Source: DATAAM01 sp036260075 (GTDB lineage: Bacteria; Actinomycetota; Acidimicrobiia; Acidimicrobiales; JAHWLA01). From it: a DNA stretch of 35,996 nucleotides. A program made the translations under genes and the position numbers. The stretch is taken from NCBI GenBank assembly GCA_036260075.1, contig DATAAM010000138.1, forward strand, positions 1 through 35,996. The letters are read 5' to 3'. This document shows positions 34,926 through 35,996 of the stretch, in pieces (positions within the stretch are counted from its first letter, which is position 1; every line of letters begins with the position of its first letter). The notes below the pieces were generated by a model. That model worked only from the letters and a program-made list of their open reading frames with translations, did not search any database and had not been told where the DNA came from.

Positions 34926-35996
<1,071 letters not shown>

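Overview
The window is about 36 kb of very GC-rich chromosomal DNA. A WhiB-family regulator, a PucR-type regulator, a DUF3105 protein, an AidB-like acyl-CoA dehydrogenase, G/C-ending codons and genes that start without a leader all point to an actinobacterium. A deep lineage such as Acidimicrobiia is my inference from overall gene style and is not proven here. Most of the window is ordinary chromosome; 2.7-6.4 kb is an accessory patch.

Layout. 1-2.5 kb: the end of a galactose-oxidase-like surface protein, a membrane-tethered ECF-like sigma factor with a tiny secreted protein opposite it, and a six-cysteine secreted protein. 2.7-6.4 kb: accessory patch with a broken DUF433/DUF5615 toxin-antitoxin pair, an intact vapBC, a TauE/SafE exporter behind a palindromic operator, an intact DUF433/DUF5615 pair, and the tail of a site-specific recombinase whose last codons are read from the 3' end of a tRNA-Val gene. 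This looks like the debris of an element integrated at the tRNA. 6.5-11.3 kb: excalibur-domain surface protein, DUF523 protein, an alternative sigma-70, WhiB, a small ORF, an inositol-phosphatase-like enzyme, a GNAT acetyltransferase and an unknown protein. 11.3-17.1 kb: a minus-strand signalling operon of FIST sensor, GAF-GAF-GGDEF-EAL and PAS-GAF-GGDEF-EAL. 17.3-23.3 kb: gltB-gltD, the NADPH-dependent glutamate synthase. 23.6-27.7 kb: a small membrane protein, a secreted protein translationally coupled to a secreted matrixin-like metalloprotease, an SRPBCC protein coupled to an AidB-like acyl-CoA dehydrogenase, and a CBS protein. 28-30.5 kb: a PucR-type regulator behind a palindrome, and a stress-type glycine-zipper membrane protein. 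30.5-32.9 kb: a minus-strand operon of a PGM1-like ATP-grasp peptide ligase, a metallo-beta-lactamase-fold hydrolase and a 55-codon acidic/proline-rich peptide. 33-36 kb: DUF3105 protein, membrane protein, tRNA-CAU, tRNA-Asn, a YtxH-like protein and a second sigma-70 running off the right edge.

Two threads run through the window. Many genes lack a Shine-Dalgarno sequence and instead have a TANNNT-type -10 box 6-7 bases before the start codon, as expected for leaderless transcripts; in two cases the TAG stop of the preceding gene forms the start of that box. The most promising candidate for an undescribed system is the PGM1-like ligase / hydrolase / short peptide operon (30529-32867), which has the parts expected of a pathway that attaches an amino acid to a ribosomal peptide. 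A second candidate is the tethered sigma factor paired with a secreted peptide that carries a similar terminal two-cysteine motif.
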